Counted from the stretch's first letter, positions 26,523-35,792 are shown. The stretch: 64,000 nt of DNA from Flavobacterium poyangense (GCF_011751075.1 NZ_JAALLN010000001.1:1029113-1093112); one strand, 5' to 3'. Made by a program: numbers and translations. Notes: generated from the sequence alone by a model not told the origin.

Positions 26523-27272
26523 ATGAAAAACGAAGTACGAGTTCAAGAGGTTGACACTTCACTGAACAACAGAAGGAATTTTCTCAAACTTAGCGGACTA
26601 ACAATTGCCAGTGCCGGATTACTTATGGCCGGGTGCAGTGACAACAATGACAATGACGATCCTATTGTAGACAATATGCTGCCGGGTATCAGAAACGGAA
26701 AATTTGATTTAGGAGCCGGAGACTTTGGCGTCTTAACTTACGCATACGCATTAGAACAATTAGAAGCTGACTTTTATACCAAAGTGGTAAACGCTTCCAA
26801 TTTTAACACCACTTTTAATGCTATAGAAAAACAAGTACTTACTGATTTGTATTATCACGAAGTAGTACACAGAGATTTCTTTAAAGCTGCTTTAACCGGA
26901 AGCCTGCCAAATCCCGCTTCACAACTACTCCCAACATTGGCTTTTAATTACGGCGCTTTAAACTTTAATAGCCGTACAGAAGTTTTAGCTACTGCTAAAG
27001 CCCTTGAAGATACCGGCGTAGCGGCTTATAACGGAGCAGGAAAACTGATCAAAAATGCAGACTACTTAGTATTAGCCGGAAAAATTGTTTCTGTAGAAGC
27101 CAGACATGCCTCTGCTATAAGAAGTTTAATTAATCCGAATTCTAAAGATTTTGCCGGAGATGATATCGTCAATGCAACCACCGGATTGGATGATGCAAAA
27201 GATCCTTCTAAAATTTTAGCCATTGCAGGCGGATTCATCACAACAGAATTTACAGCTAAATTTTTACCTTAA
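26523..27272 (+). CDS. Ferritin-like (Ferritin_2) lipoprotein with Tat-like signal
   Basis: The protein has 249 residues. NNRRNFLKLSGLT resembles a twin-arginine signal (RRNFLK), and the hydrophobic stretch ends in the lipobox AGC. The mature part is a four-helix ferritin-like domain with paired Glu and His in helices (EQLEADFYTK, YYHEVVHRDFF, LEDTGVAAYNG, SVEARHAS). It is expected to be exported and anchored in the envelope. It may bind iron or manganese; the activity of this family is not established. It lies 29 bp before its paralogue. Confidence 0.82.
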   Translation: MKNEVRVQEVDTSLNNRRNFLKLSGLTIASAGLLMAGCSDNNDNDDPIVDNMLPGIRNGKFDLGAGDFGVLTYAYALEQLEADFYTKVVNASNFNTTFNAIEKQVLTDLYYHEVVHRDFFKAALTGSLPNPASQLLPTLAFNYGALNFNSRTEVLATAKALEDTGVAAYNGAGKLIKNADYLVLAGKIVSVEARHASAIRSLINPNSKDFAGDDIVNATTGLDDAKDPSKILAIAGGFITTEFTAKFLP

Positions 27273-27301
27273 ATAATTACCCAACTTAAAAACTAGAAAT
27301 T

Positions 27302-28114
27302 ATGAATATACTAAAATTTATAGAGTCTTTTACCAACGAGGGTATGATGACTGCGACAAGTTCAAGAAGAGACAGTTTTACACAATTTGGAAATCTTGGA
27401 AAAAATTTAGCATTTGCGTCCATTCCGTTCGGACTATCGGCATTGGCTAACAAAGCGATGGCTCAGGATATAACTCCAACTCCGGCAACACCAATTGGAG
27501 CTTTACAATTTGCACTGACTTTAGAATATCTTGAAAATGAATTTTATGCGATGGCATTAGATTCAGGCGTAATTCCCGCATCAGAAAATAGTGGTCGCGA
27601 TCTGAAAGTTTTTCAGCAAATTGCCGATCATGAAGCCGATCATGTAAAATTTCTAATTGCAGGATTAGGCGGAACAATGAGTCCGAATTTTGTTCCTAAA
27701 CCCACTTTTGACTTTACCGTGGGTGGTGCTTTTGATCCTTTTGGAGATTATCCGACCTTTTTAGCCTTAGCACAGGCTTTTGAAGATACAGGTGTCAGAG
27801 CCTATAAAGGACAGGCCAAAAATCTGATTTCTACTCCCGATTTATTAACAGCTGCACTACAAATACACTCTGTTGAAGCTCGACATGCGTCGGAGGTAAG
27901 ACGACTGCGTGGTTTAAAAGGATGGATTTCTAACAGCGATCGAGGTGCCGGAATGCCGGCTGCAACACAAGCTGTCTACGATGGCGAAGGCCTTACGACA
28001 CAGGCAGGATTTAATACAGCTACCCTATTTGGTGCCGCAGCAGGATCTGAAGCGTATGACGAACCACTTACTACACAACAAGTTGTAGATATCGCCAATA
28101 TATTTATCGTATAA
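27302..28114 (+). CDS. Ferritin-like (Ferritin_2) secreted protein
   Basis: The protein has 270 residues and shares the ferritin-like pattern of the upstream gene (LEYLENEFYAM, IADHEADHVKFL, FEDTGVRAYKG, SVEARHASEVR). The N-terminus has SSRRDSFTQFG, then a hydrophobic region ending NKAMAQ, which is a weaker Tat-like signal without a lipobox. It is co-transcribed with the lipoprotein paralogue, suggesting the two form an envelope-facing complex (inference). A terminator follows. Confidence 0.82.
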   Translation: MNILKFIESFTNEGMMTATSSRRDSFTQFGNLGKNLAFASIPFGLSALANKAMAQDITPTPATPIGALQFALTLEYLENEFYAMALDSGVIPASENSGRDLKVFQQIADHEADHVKFLIAGLGGTMSPNFVPKPTFDFTVGGAFDPFGDYPTFLALAQAFEDTGVRAYKGQAKNLISTPDLLTAALQIHSVEARHASEVRRLRGLKGWISNSDRGAGMPAATQAVYDGEGLTTQAGFNTATLFGAAAGSEAYDEPLTTQQVVDIANIFIV

Positions 28115-28140
28115 TTTACTTTTTTCATACCTCTAATCAG

Positions 28141-28178
28141 AAACCATCTTTACAAAATTAAGTAAAGATGGTTTTTTA
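28141..28178 (+). terminator. Intrinsic terminator after the ferritin-like pair
   Basis: AAACCATCTTTAC (28141-28153) and GTAAAGATGGTTT (28162-28174), followed by T's. Confidence 0.92.
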
Positions 28179-28237
28179 ATGTTTTAGATAAAAAAATAGC
28201 TCCTGAAAATCAGGAGTTAAAATAATCTTTTCAGGTA

Positions 28238-28268
28238 TTTGGTTTTAAAATAATTAATTGTACTTTTG
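28238..28268 (+). promoter_or_regulatory. Promoter of rplM-rpsI
   Basis: TTTG (28238-28241), 19 bp, then TACTTTTG (28261-28268): exact match to the Bacteroidota promoter form. Confidence 0.8.
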
Positions 28269-28269
28269 C

Positions 28270-28287
28270 ATCCCCTTTATTGGGGAT
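28270..28287 (+). promoter_or_regulatory. Hairpin at the rplM transcript start
   Basis: ATCCCC and GGGGAT pair around TTTATT next to the predicted start of transcription (about 28275). It could be part of an r-protein leader bound by L13, or only a stabilising 5' hairpin. Confidence 0.35.
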
Positions 28288-28311
28288 GGAATGTTTAATT
28301 AAAATAATATT

Positions 28312-28767
28312 ATGGACGCATTAAGCTACAAAACAGTTTCAGCTAACAAAGCCACTGTAACTAAAGAGTGGATTGTTGTTGACGCTGAAGGTCATAACTT
28401 AGGACGTCTTGCTTCAAAGGTTGCAATGATCTTAAGAGGTAAGTACAAGCCAAGTTACACACCACACGTTGACTGTGGAGATAACGTAATTGTTATCAAC
28501 TCAGAAAAAATTAACCTTACAGGTACAAAAATGAATGACAAAATTTACATGCGTCATACAGGTTACCCAGGAGGACAAAGAACTTTAACTGCTAAAGTAT
28601 TGCAATCTAAAAACCCTGCATTATTAGTAGAAAAAGCTGTAAAAGGAATGTTACCTAAAAACAAATTAGGAGCTGAACTTTTTAGAAATCTAAATGTTGT
28701 TGTAGGTGCTGAGCATACTCACGGAGCTCAAAAACCTAGAACTGTTAACCTAAACGATCTTAAGTAA
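28312..28767 (+). CDS. rplM: Ribosomal protein L13 (uL13)
   Basis: The protein has 151 residues with the family pattern WIVVDAEGHNLGRLASKVA, RGKYKPSYTPHVDCGDNVIVIN and RHTGYPGG. It belongs to the large subunit and is required early in its assembly. The stop codon overlaps the rpsI start by one base (TAATG), so the two are translationally linked, as usual. In some bacteria L13 controls its own mRNA. Confidence 0.98.
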   Translation: MDALSYKTVSANKATVTKEWIVVDAEGHNLGRLASKVAMILRGKYKPSYTPHVDCGDNVIVINSEKINLTGTKMNDKIYMRHTGYPGGQRTLTAKVLQSKNPALLVEKAVKGMLPKNKLGAELFRNLNVVVGAEHTHGAQKPRTVNLNDLK

Positions 28768-29153
28768 TGGGAGTTATTCACAAAATCGGTAGAAGAAAAA
28801 CCGCTGTTGCACGTGTATATGTTTCTGAAGGAACAGGTAAAATCACTGTAAACAAAAAAGAATTCGCAACTTACTTTCCAACTGCAACTTTACAATACAA
28901 AGTTTTACAACCAATGTCTATGACAGAAAATGTAAACAACTTTGATGTAAAAGTAAACGTTTACGGAGGTGGTTCAACTGGTCAGGCAGAAGCTGTAAGA
29001 ATGGCATTAGCACGCGTTATGTGTGAAGTAAATGCTGAAAACAGAGCTATCCTTAAACCAGAAGGTTTATTAACAAGAGATCCAAGAATGGTTGAACGTA
29101 AGAAATTCGGTCAGAAGAAAGCTCGTAAGAGATTCCAATTCTCTAAACGTTAA
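28767..29153 (+). CDS. rpsI: Ribosomal protein S9 (uS9)
   Basis: The protein has 128 residues, with the family motifs IGRRKTAVARVYV, GGGSTGQAEAVRMALAR and the C-terminal RKKFGQKKARKRFQFSKR tail that reaches the P site of the 30S subunit. The start overlaps the rplM stop. It lies 235 bp upstream of rpsB, probably in the same transcript. Confidence 0.98.
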   Translation: MGVIHKIGRRKTAVARVYVSEGTGKITVNKKEFATYFPTATLQYKVLQPMSMTENVNNFDVKVNVYGGGSTGQAEAVRMALARVMCEVNAENRAILKPEGLLTRDPRMVERKKFGQKKARKRFQFSKR

Positions 29154-29388
29154 TATTACCTGTCTTGTTCATTTGGGACAAGGCATTATCAATTATTTAT
29201 TGAAATTAAAAAACACAGTTGTTGTTGCTCTCCTATCGAGGTAGGAAATAGTTTAGCATCTAAATGGGTTAAGCGATTAAACGATTGAAAGAGTAAGGTT
29301 GAAGATTGAAAAATCTGAAATCTAAAATCTAAAATCTAAAATCCAAAAAGACACATTGCTAATCAACAGAACGTAAACTAGTACAAAA
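29154..29388 (+). other. rpsI-rpsB intergenic leader
   Basis: The 235-bp gap contains a short hairpin (CTTGT ... ACAAG near 29163-29182), a second at CCTATCGAGGTAGG (about 29233-29246), and a low-complexity run of AATCTAAAAT units (29314-29345). No TAnnTTTG element is seen, so rpsB is likely read from the rplM promoter. Autoregulation by S2 is known in other bacteria but cannot be shown here. Confidence 0.4.
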
Positions 29389-30153
29389 ATGGCAAACAAA
29401 ATAGAAGTAAAAGAATTACTAGAAGCAGGTGTTCACTTCGGACACATGACTAGAAAATGGGATCCAAACATGGCTCCTTACATTTATATGGAGCGTAATG
29501 GTATTCACATTATCAATCTATATAAAACTGCAGCTAAAATTGAAGAAGCTAACGAAGCTTTGAAAAAAATCGCTGCATCAGGTAGAAAAATATTATTCGT
29601 AGCTACCAAAAAACAAGCAAAAGACATCGTTGCTGATAAAGCAAAAGCTGCAAACATGCCTTACATCACTGAAAGATGGCCAGGTGGAATGCTAACTAAC
29701 TTCGTAACTATCAGAAAGGCAGTTAAAAAAATGTCTTCTATCGATAAAATGAAGAAAGACGGTACTTTCATGACACTTTCTAAGAAAGAGCGTTTACAAG
29801 TTGATCGTCTACGTGCTAAATTAGAGAAAAACTTAGGTTCAATCGCTGATATGTCTAGACTACCTGCAGCATTGTTCGTAGTAGATATCAAAGCTGAACA
29901 TATCGCAATAAAAGAAGCACAAAAATTAAACATTCCAGTTTTCGCAATGGTTGATACGAATTCTGACCCAAGAGAGGTTGATTACGTTATTCCTGCAAAT
30001 GATGATGCTTCTAAATCAATTGACAAAATTTTATCTTTAGTGACTACTGCTGTAATCGAAGGTCTTTCTGACAGAGGTTCTGAAAAAGAAGTTGAAGTAG
30101 CTGAAGAGGCTGCTCCTGCTGCTGAGGCTGAGGCTGCTGCTACTGAAGAATAA
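29389..30153 (+). CDS. rpsB: Ribosomal protein S2 (uS2)
   Basis: The protein has 254 residues, with the family motifs LEAGVHFGHMTRKWDP, PYIYMERNGIHIINL, TERWPGGMLTNF and PVFAMVDTNSDP. The C-terminus is an acidic Ala/Glu extension (EEAAPAAEAEAAATEE) found in Bacteroidota. It is a small-subunit protein needed for translation initiation. It is followed by tsf, the usual rpsB-tsf pair. Confidence 0.98.
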   Translation: MANKIEVKELLEAGVHFGHMTRKWDPNMAPYIYMERNGIHIINLYKTAAKIEEANEALKKIAASGRKILFVATKKQAKDIVADKAKAANMPYITERWPGGMLTNFVTIRKAVKKMSSIDKMKKDGTFMTLSKKERLQVDRLRAKLEKNLGSIADMSRLPAALFVVDIKAEHIAIKEAQKLNIPVFAMVDTNSDPREVDYVIPANDDASKSIDKILSLVTTAVIEGLSDRGSEKEVEVAEEAAPAAEAEAAATEE

Positions 30154-30159
30154 ATCAAA

Positions 30160-30265
30160 TTTTAAATTCCAATTTTAAATCCCAAAATCCAAAATAAAAT
30201 TAAAAACATTATGTTGATAATTTAATAAAATTGGAATTTGGAATTTAAAAATTGGAATTTTTACT
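30160..30265. repeat. AATTGGAATTT-type palindrome
   Basis: AAATTCCAATTTTAAAT-type arms and AATTGGAATTTGGAATTT face each other between rpsB and tsf. The same family occurs at 43991-44035, 50846-50880 and 36070-36111. Confidence 0.65.
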
Positions 30266-30289
30266 TTTAACATTAAAATTCAAAATATT

Positions 30290-31252
30290 ATGGCAACAAT
30301 TACTGCTGCAGACGTAAATAAATTAAGACAATCTACAGGTGCCGGAATGATGGACTGTAAAAAAGCTTTAGTTGAAGCTGAAGGAGATTTCGATAAAGCT
30401 ATACAAATCCTTAGAGAAAAAGGACAAAAAGTTGCTGCTAACCGTTCTGACCGTGAGTCTTCTGAAGGAGCTGCTGTTTCTTTTATCAATGCAGACAACA
30501 CTAAAGGAGCTATCATCACTTTAAACTGTGAAACTGACTTCGTAGGTAAAAATGAAGCTTTCGTAACTTTAGCTAAAGATTTAGTTGAAAAAGCAATCAA
30601 TTTCTCTTCTAAAGAAGAATTTTTAGCTTCTGATTTCAACGGACTTACTGTTGCTGAAAAATTAATCGAGCAAACAGGTGTTATCGGTGAGAAAATCGAA
30701 ATCGGTGGTTTCGAAATTTTAGAAGGTGCTTTTGTTGGATCTTACGTTCACGTTAACAAAATTGCTGCATTAACAGCTATTTCTGCAAAAATTGACAACG
30801 CTGAGACTTTAACTAAAGACATCTCTATGCAAGTTGCATCTATGGGAGCTGATACATTATCTTACAAAGATTTTGATCCTGCTTTTGTTGCTTCTGAGCT
30901 TGCTGCTCGTATTGCCGTAATCGAAAAAGAAAACGAAGAAGCAGTACGTTTAGGAAAAACATTGAAAAATGTTCCTAAATATATCTCTTTCTCTCAATTG
31001 ACTGAAGAAGTTTTAAAACAAGCCGAAGAAGATGCTAAAGCTGAATTAAAAGCTGAAGGTAAACCAGAACAAATCTGGGATAAAATCATTCCAGGAAAAG
31101 TACAACGTTTCATCTCTGACAACACTACTTTAGATCAAGAGAAAGCTCTTTTAGATCAAAACTTCATCAAAGATGACAGTAAAAAAGTAGGTGATTACGT
31201 TAAAGGATTCAACGTTGAAATTACAGGTTTCAAAAGAGTTACTTTAGGTTAA
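30290..31252 (+). CDS. tsf: Elongation factor Ts
   Basis: The protein has 320 residues. The N-terminal UBA-like domain (VNKLRQSTGAGMMDCKKALVEAEGDFDKA) is intact and the core has FVGKNEAFVTLAKDL and SYVHVNKIAALTAI. It recycles EF-Tu by nucleotide exchange. It is longer than E. coli EF-Ts, with a middle insertion usual in Bacteroidota. It follows rpsB. Confidence 0.98.
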   Translation: MATITAADVNKLRQSTGAGMMDCKKALVEAEGDFDKAIQILREKGQKVAANRSDRESSEGAAVSFINADNTKGAIITLNCETDFVGKNEAFVTLAKDLVEKAINFSSKEEFLASDFNGLTVAEKLIEQTGVIGEKIEIGGFEILEGAFVGSYVHVNKIAALTAISAKIDNAETLTKDISMQVASMGADTLSYKDFDPAFVASELAARIAVIEKENEEAVRLGKTLKNVPKYISFSQLTEEVLKQAEEDAKAELKAEGKPEQIWDKIIPGKVQRFISDNTTLDQEKALLDQNFIKDDSKKVGDYVKGFNVEITGFKRVTLG

Positions 31253-31270
31253 TATATTATTTTTCAATAC

Positions 31271-31307
31271 AAAAAAGCCCGAATATTAATTTATTCGGGC
31301 TTTTTTA
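31271..31307 (+). terminator. Intrinsic terminator after tsf
   Basis: AAAAGCCCGAATA (31273-31285) and TATTCGGGCTTTT pair around a short loop, followed by T's. Confidence 0.93.
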
Positions 31308-31329
31308 TTATAACTAGCTTTTGTTTTAT

Positions 31330-31565
31330 GTGAGAAGTGAAATGTAAAAAGTAAGTACCAAAAGGGATGCGTTTTGATTTTTAGACTAGTCTATGTCCTA
31401 AAACTTACATTATTTATATTAAGATTATAATCAAACCAAATAACAAACCAGCAACTTGAATTAATTAAATTTAAGATGAACCAAGCCTTCAACTCAAAGT
31501 GACATTTTATAAATCAAGCCCAAATAACTTCAGACTTGATTCATTTCACTTTTTACTTTTTACTT
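31330..31565. repeat. Gap with GTAAAAAGT-type arms and a dispersed element
   Basis: Arms GTGAAATGTAAAAAGTAAG near 31335 and its near complement TTCACTTTTTACTTTTTAC at 31544-31569 enclose a core with ACATTATTT and CAGCAACTTGAATTAATT, also found near 18500-18560, 33909-33932 and 48382-48402. The right arm overlaps the 3' end of the M3 peptidase gene. No gene is seen in the gap. Confidence 0.5.
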
Positions 31566-33683
31566 TTTACCAGCAACAGGAAAATTTCTGGCTCTCATTA
31601 AAGCATCAGACTTAGGAGCTCTTCCTCTAAACTTTTCATATGCTTTTTCCTGATCAATTGTATTTCCAATACTAAACACATTATCATAAAGTCGTTTTGC
31701 AACCTCTTTATCATAAGGCCCTTTTCCTTCTAAGAAAGCTTCCCAGGCATCTGCATTTATGACATCTGCCCACAAATAACTGTAATACCCTGCCGCATAT
31801 CCATCACTTGAAAAAATATGCCCAAACTGTGGAATTCTGTGACGCATTACAATCTCTGACGGCATATCCAGCGCGTCTAAGGTTTCTTTTTCAAATTTAT
31901 GAGGATCAATAGTCCCTGTTGCTAAATGAAGCTTCATATCGATCAATGAGCTTGAAATCGTTTCAACTGTTGCAAAACCTTCACCAAAATCAGCCGCTTT
32001 CTCTATTCTGTCTACTAATGCCTGAGGCAATGGCTCATTTGTTTTGTAATGTAACGCAAATTTATTCAACACTTCAGGAGTTGCTAACCAATGCTCCAAC
32101 AATTGAGAAGGAAACTCTACATAATCTCTGGCAACAGCTGTTCCTGCTAAACTCGGATAGGTAACATCTGAACACAAACCATGAAGTGCATGACCAAATT
32201 CATGGAATAAAGTAGTAGCATCTGACCACGAAATTAAAACCGGCTCGTTTGCAGTTCCTTTAATAAAATTACAATTGTTAGACACAATTGTCAGAACATC
32301 TTCGTCTAATTTCTGTTGATCACGGTAAGCATTCATCCATGCACCGGAGCGTTTACCTGCACGTGCATAAGGATCAAAATACCATAATCCCACAACTTTA
32401 CCCGTTATTTTATTACTCACTTCCCAAACACGCACATCCGGATGATAAACCGGAACATCTGTGATTTGCTTGAATTTTAGATTAAACAATTCACCTGCAA
32501 CCCAAAACATTCCCTCACGTAAATTTTCTAACTGCAGATAAGGTTTAACTTCATTTTGATCTAAGTCATATTTTGCTTTTCTAACTTTTTCAGCATAATA
32601 GCGATAATCCCAAGGCTCAATTTTAAATTTACCTCCTTCTGCATCAACAATTTTCTGCATTTCAGTCACATCCTCCTGCACTTTATTTACAGCCGGTTTC
32701 CAAACCGACATCATTAAGTCTATCGTTTTCTGCGGATCTTTTGCCATTTTATTAGACAAACTCCAATGCGCGAATGATGGAAAACCTAGTATTTTAGCTT
32801 TTTCTGTACGTAATTTCAAAATCGAAACTAAAGTCGAATTATTATCATTCGCATTCCCGTTATCACCACGTTTCACAAAAATAGCAAACGCTTTTTCTCT
32901 TAAATCTCTGCGATTAGAGAACGTCAGAAAAGGTTCAATAGAAGAACGCGTGTTCGCAATACAACCCAAAACATCTAATTTTCTTTCTTTCGCTTCTGCT
33001 ATAGCAGCATTTTTTAGTTCAGCAGGAAGACCATCAAAATCTGCTTCGGTTTTTAAAGCCACATATTGATTATGTTCTTCTGCCAGTAAATTTTGGCTGA
33101 ATCGGGTAAAAAGTGTTGCCAATTCTTTATTGATTTTAGCTACTTTTTCTTTGTCTGCATTATTTAACTTCGCCCCTTCACGAACAAAATCAGTATAGTA
33201 CAACCAAATCAATCTTTGCTGCTCACCGCTAAGTTTTTTACTTTCTTTTGAGTTATACAAAGTCTCAATTCTTTCGAAAAGCTTTTTATTCTGATTGATT
33301 TTATCCGAAAACTCAGAAAATTTTGGAGACAATTCAGTATCCACAGCACTAAATTCCGGACTGCTAATGTTAGATCTGTAAATCCCATAAACCGTAAAAA
33401 TTCTCGTGATGGTTTTTCCGGAACGTTCCAGAGCCGCAATAGTATTATCAAAAGTTGGCGCTTTTGGGTTATTGGCAATAGCATCAACTTCATTCAATTT
33501 TTCCTGAATGGCAAACTGAACTGCCGGTTTAAAGTCCGAAACCTTATACTCATTAAAAGCAGGAACACCTCCATAAGGACCTGTCCATTTTTTAAGTAAC
33601 GGGTTTTCCGTATTGGTCTGTGCGTTCGACGCAAAAAAGGTTGTACTCATAAGAACAATTCCAATTATTTTTTTTGTAATCAT
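31560..33683 (-). CDS. M3-family zinc peptidase (Dcp-like)
   Basis: The protein has 707 residues with a signal peptide (MITKKIIGIVLMSTTFFASNAQ). The C-terminal catalytic domain has the zinc site FHEFGHALHGL near 490-500 and the downstream FPSQLLEHW, both typical of M3 (peptidyl-dipeptidase Dcp / oligopeptidase A). It is expected in the periplasm, degrading short peptides to dipeptides. All zinc-site residues are seen. Signal-bearing M3 peptidases of this size are common in Bacteroidota. It is monocistronic. Confidence 0.93.
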   Translation of the reverse strand: MITKKIIGIVLMSTTFFASNAQTNTENPLLKKWTGPYGGVPAFNEYKVSDFKPAVQFAIQEKLNEVDAIANNPKAPTFDNTIAALERSGKTITRIFTVYGIYRSNISSPEFSAVDTELSPKFSEFSDKINQNKKLFERIETLYNSKESKKLSGEQQRLIWLYYTDFVREGAKLNNADKEKVAKINKELATLFTRFSQNLLAEEHNQYVALKTEADFDGLPAELKNAAIAEAKERKLDVLGCIANTRSSIEPFLTFSNRRDLREKAFAIFVKRGDNGNANDNNSTLVSILKLRTEKAKILGFPSFAHWSLSNKMAKDPQKTIDLMMSVWKPAVNKVQEDVTEMQKIVDAEGGKFKIEPWDYRYYAEKVRKAKYDLDQNEVKPYLQLENLREGMFWVAGELFNLKFKQITDVPVYHPDVRVWEVSNKITGKVVGLWYFDPYARAGKRSGAWMNAYRDQQKLDEDVLTIVSNNCNFIKGTANEPVLISWSDATTLFHEFGHALHGLCSDVTYPSLAGTAVARDYVEFPSQLLEHWLATPEVLNKFALHYKTNEPLPQALVDRIEKAADFGEGFATVETISSSLIDMKLHLATGTIDPHKFEKETLDALDMPSEIVMRHRIPQFGHIFSSDGYAAGYYSYLWADVINADAWEAFLEGKGPYDKEVAKRLYDNVFSIGNTIDQEKAYEKFRGRAPKSDALMRARNFPVAGKK

Positions 33684-34122
33684 TAATTTGCTGTGGTATT
33701 AAGTAAATTTTGTAATTCCTCCAAAAATAACCAAAAACAACATTGAAAAGAAAAATTTAACTTCTCACCTACTTTATGCTCTTATTTAATTCAAGTCGTC
33801 GGTTGTGAAATGTAAGATGATGAATATGGTAAGTTTTATTTGAATTGCCTCCCGTTTTAACTTGGAGGCAATCGATGTAAATCAAAATTTCTCATTTTTT
33901 GACACGGACTTTTTATTTTTTTAGACCAACAACTTAAATTAATTAAAATTTGACTCCCGTAAACAAAACTGACCTCTTCCCAGCCTTACATTTCACATTT
34001 TACATTTTACATTTTACATTTCACATTTTACAGCTCACAACCCACAACCCACAACTCACATCCCCCCACAACCCGAATTATTTAATTTAAATTCAAACGA
34101 TCCAAATTTTAAAGAAATAACT
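33684..34122. repeat. Gene-free gap of repeats
   Basis: It contains ATTGCCTCC ... GGAGGCAAT (33844-33872), a short form of the element at 18355, CAACTTAAATTAATT (about 33912-33926), tandem ACATTTTACATTTTAC runs (33986-34030) and CCCACAACTCAC-type runs (34038-34075). No gene is visible. Confidence 0.6.
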
Positions 34123-34130
34123 TAAATTTG
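34123..34130 (+). promoter_or_regulatory. -7 element for the YhhQ-type gene
   Basis: TAAATTTG, 20 bp before the ATG at 34151. No clear -33 element. Confidence 0.45.
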
Positions 34131-34150
34131 ACACATTAATCACAAAACAC

Positions 34151-34822
34151 ATGTTTAAAACCCGAAAAGAAATTGTCTTTGTTGTTCTTGCAGGAATTTT
34201 TATCACCAATGCTGTAGTCGCTGAATTAATTGGAGGAAAACTAATCCAGATTGGTCCCTTTGTAATGAGTATTGGGATTCTGCCCTGGCCAATTGTCTTT
34301 CTTACCACAGATTTGATCAATGAATATTTTGGAGAGAAAGGCGTTAAAAAACTTTCTTTTATAACAGCCTGCCTGATTGCTTATGCTTTCCTTATCTTGT
34401 TTATGGCTATTGTAGTTCCGGCTGCAAAAGGCATCAGCCCTGTAAACGACCAACAGTTTCAAGCCGTCTTCGGACAGAGTATGTGGATTATTGTCGGTAG
34501 CCTTATCGCTTTTATGGTTTCTCAGCTGATTGACGTCTGGATCTTTTGGTTTTTCAAAAACAGAACAGGTGAAGGAAAAATATGGCTCAGAGCTACCGGT
34601 TCAACTGTAATCTCTCAACTATTTGATTCTTTTATTGTTCTTGGAATTGCTTTTTGGTTACCCGGAAAAATTGATTTTGATACTTTTATTTCATCGGGAC
34701 TAACGGGCTATATTTTCAAACTTTCGGTTGCCATTTTGTTAACTCCGTTGATTTATCTGGGGCATCATTTAATTAAAAAATATCTCGAAAAAGACCACTC
34801 TGAACAACCATACAAAAAATAA
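34151..34822 (+). CDS. yhhQ: Queuosine precursor transporter (YhhQ/QPTR family)
   Basis: The protein has 223 residues and six membrane helices. The family signature is present: GGKLIQIG, SIGILPWPIVFLTTDLINEYFG and LRATGSTVISQLFDSF. Family members import queuosine precursors such as preQ0 or preQ1, used to modify the wobble base of GUN-anticodon tRNAs. Family placement is firm; the ligand is inferred. No queuosine genes are adjacent. Confidence 0.88.
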   Translation: MFKTRKEIVFVVLAGIFITNAVVAELIGGKLIQIGPFVMSIGILPWPIVFLTTDLINEYFGEKGVKKLSFITACLIAYAFLILFMAIVVPAAKGISPVNDQQFQAVFGQSMWIIVGSLIAFMVSQLIDVWIFWFFKNRTGEGKIWLRATGSTVISQLFDSFIVLGIAFWLPGKIDFDTFISSGLTGYIFKLSVAILLTPLIYLGHHLIKKYLEKDHSEQPYKK

Positions 34823-34946
34823 GAAAATACAGGATTAACCTTTGGGTACGATTACTTTGTCAATTAGCTTCACTCGGGTCATAAAAATTATACTTAACAT
34901 ATAGAAACATAGATTTTATTTCTAAAAAAAAGAGTACAAAAAAAGA

Positions 34947-35510
34947 ATGGAAAACAAAATACGATGTGGCTGGTGCTCTGCCAGTGATTTATACAAAAAA
35001 TACCATGACGAAGAATGGGGCGTTCCCGTTTATGACGACGCATCCTTATTTGAATTCTTAATTCTTGAAACTTTTCAGGCCGGTTTAAGCTGGATTACCA
35101 TATTAAATAAAAGAGAAAATTTCAGAATCGCATTTGATCATTTCGACTATAAAAAAATTGCCAATTATCCCGAAGACAAAATCGAATCTTTACTTGAAGA
35201 TACAGGAATTATTCGCAATAAATTAAAAATTCGTTCCGCCGTTACAAACGCCCAAGCCTTTATAAAAATACAGGAAGAATTTGGCAGTTTTTCAGATTAT
35301 ATCTGGAAATTCACAGACGGAAAACCTATCATAAATACGCCAAAAACCTTAAAAGACGTTCCCGCCACCACTCCGCTATCTGACGAAATCAGTAAAGATT
35401 TAAAAAAAAGAGGCTTTAAATTTGTCGGTTCCACCGTGATTTACGCCCATATGCAAGCCACCGGAATGGTCAACGACCATGTCGAAGACTGCTGGACAAG
35501 GAATCGATAA
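34947..35510 (+). CDS. tag: DNA-3-methyladenine glycosylase I
   Basis: The protein has 187 residues. It has the zinc ligands RCGWC at the N-terminus and the C-terminal HVEDCW, along with DEEWGVPVYDD, FEFLILETFQAGLSWITIL and KFVGSTVIYAHMQATGMVNDH. It removes 3-methyladenine from DNA as the first step of base excision repair. It stands alone between the transporter gene and the thi operon. Confidence 0.96.
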   Translation: MENKIRCGWCSASDLYKKYHDEEWGVPVYDDASLFEFLILETFQAGLSWITILNKRENFRIAFDHFDYKKIANYPEDKIESLLEDTGIIRNKLKIRSAVTNAQAFIKIQEEFGSFSDYIWKFTDGKPIINTPKTLKDVPATTPLSDEISKDLKKRGFKFVGSTVIYAHMQATGMVNDHVEDCWTRNR

Positions 35511-35660
35511 AAAGGAAATTTGCAGTAGGTTTCAGGTTTCAAGTTTCAAGTTTCCTAACTAGACGTAATTGAGATATAAAACTTAACGTTCCCACAACCC
35601 ACAACTCAAAACCCACAACTCAAAACTTTACCCCCGAAACCTTTTTAAACAAATTTTTAT

Positions 35661-35668
35661 TATATTTG
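35661..35668 (+). promoter_or_regulatory. -7 element of the thiamin operon
   Basis: TATATTTG lies directly upstream of the riboswitch, placing the transcript start near 35675. Confidence 0.6.
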
Positions 35669-35674
35669 CTTCAC

Positions 35675-35757
35675 ACTTTAGGGGTGTCTGCAACATTGCA
35701 GGCTGAGATTTTACCCTCTGAACCTGATCTAGTTCATACTAGCGTAGGGAAAAGTAA
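35675..35757 (+). promoter_or_regulatory. TPP riboswitch (THI element)
   Basis: The conserved blocks of the thiamin pyrophosphate riboswitch are present in order: AGGGGTG, GCTGAGA, ACCCTCTGAACCTGATC, then ACTAGCGTAGGGA. The flanking CTTT and AAAG close the P1 helix. It senses TPP and precedes all thi genes here, with thiS first. Confidence 0.97.
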
Positions 35758-35792
35758 GATGACTTTCTGATGCACTCCTATGTGCAATAGTG

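Noticed and set aside
28199..28218. Hairpin CTCCTGA/TCAGGAG with T's on the minus strand
   Set aside because: It would end minus-strand transcription, but there is no gene on that strand; on the plus strand it has no T-tract and lies upstream of the rplM promoter.
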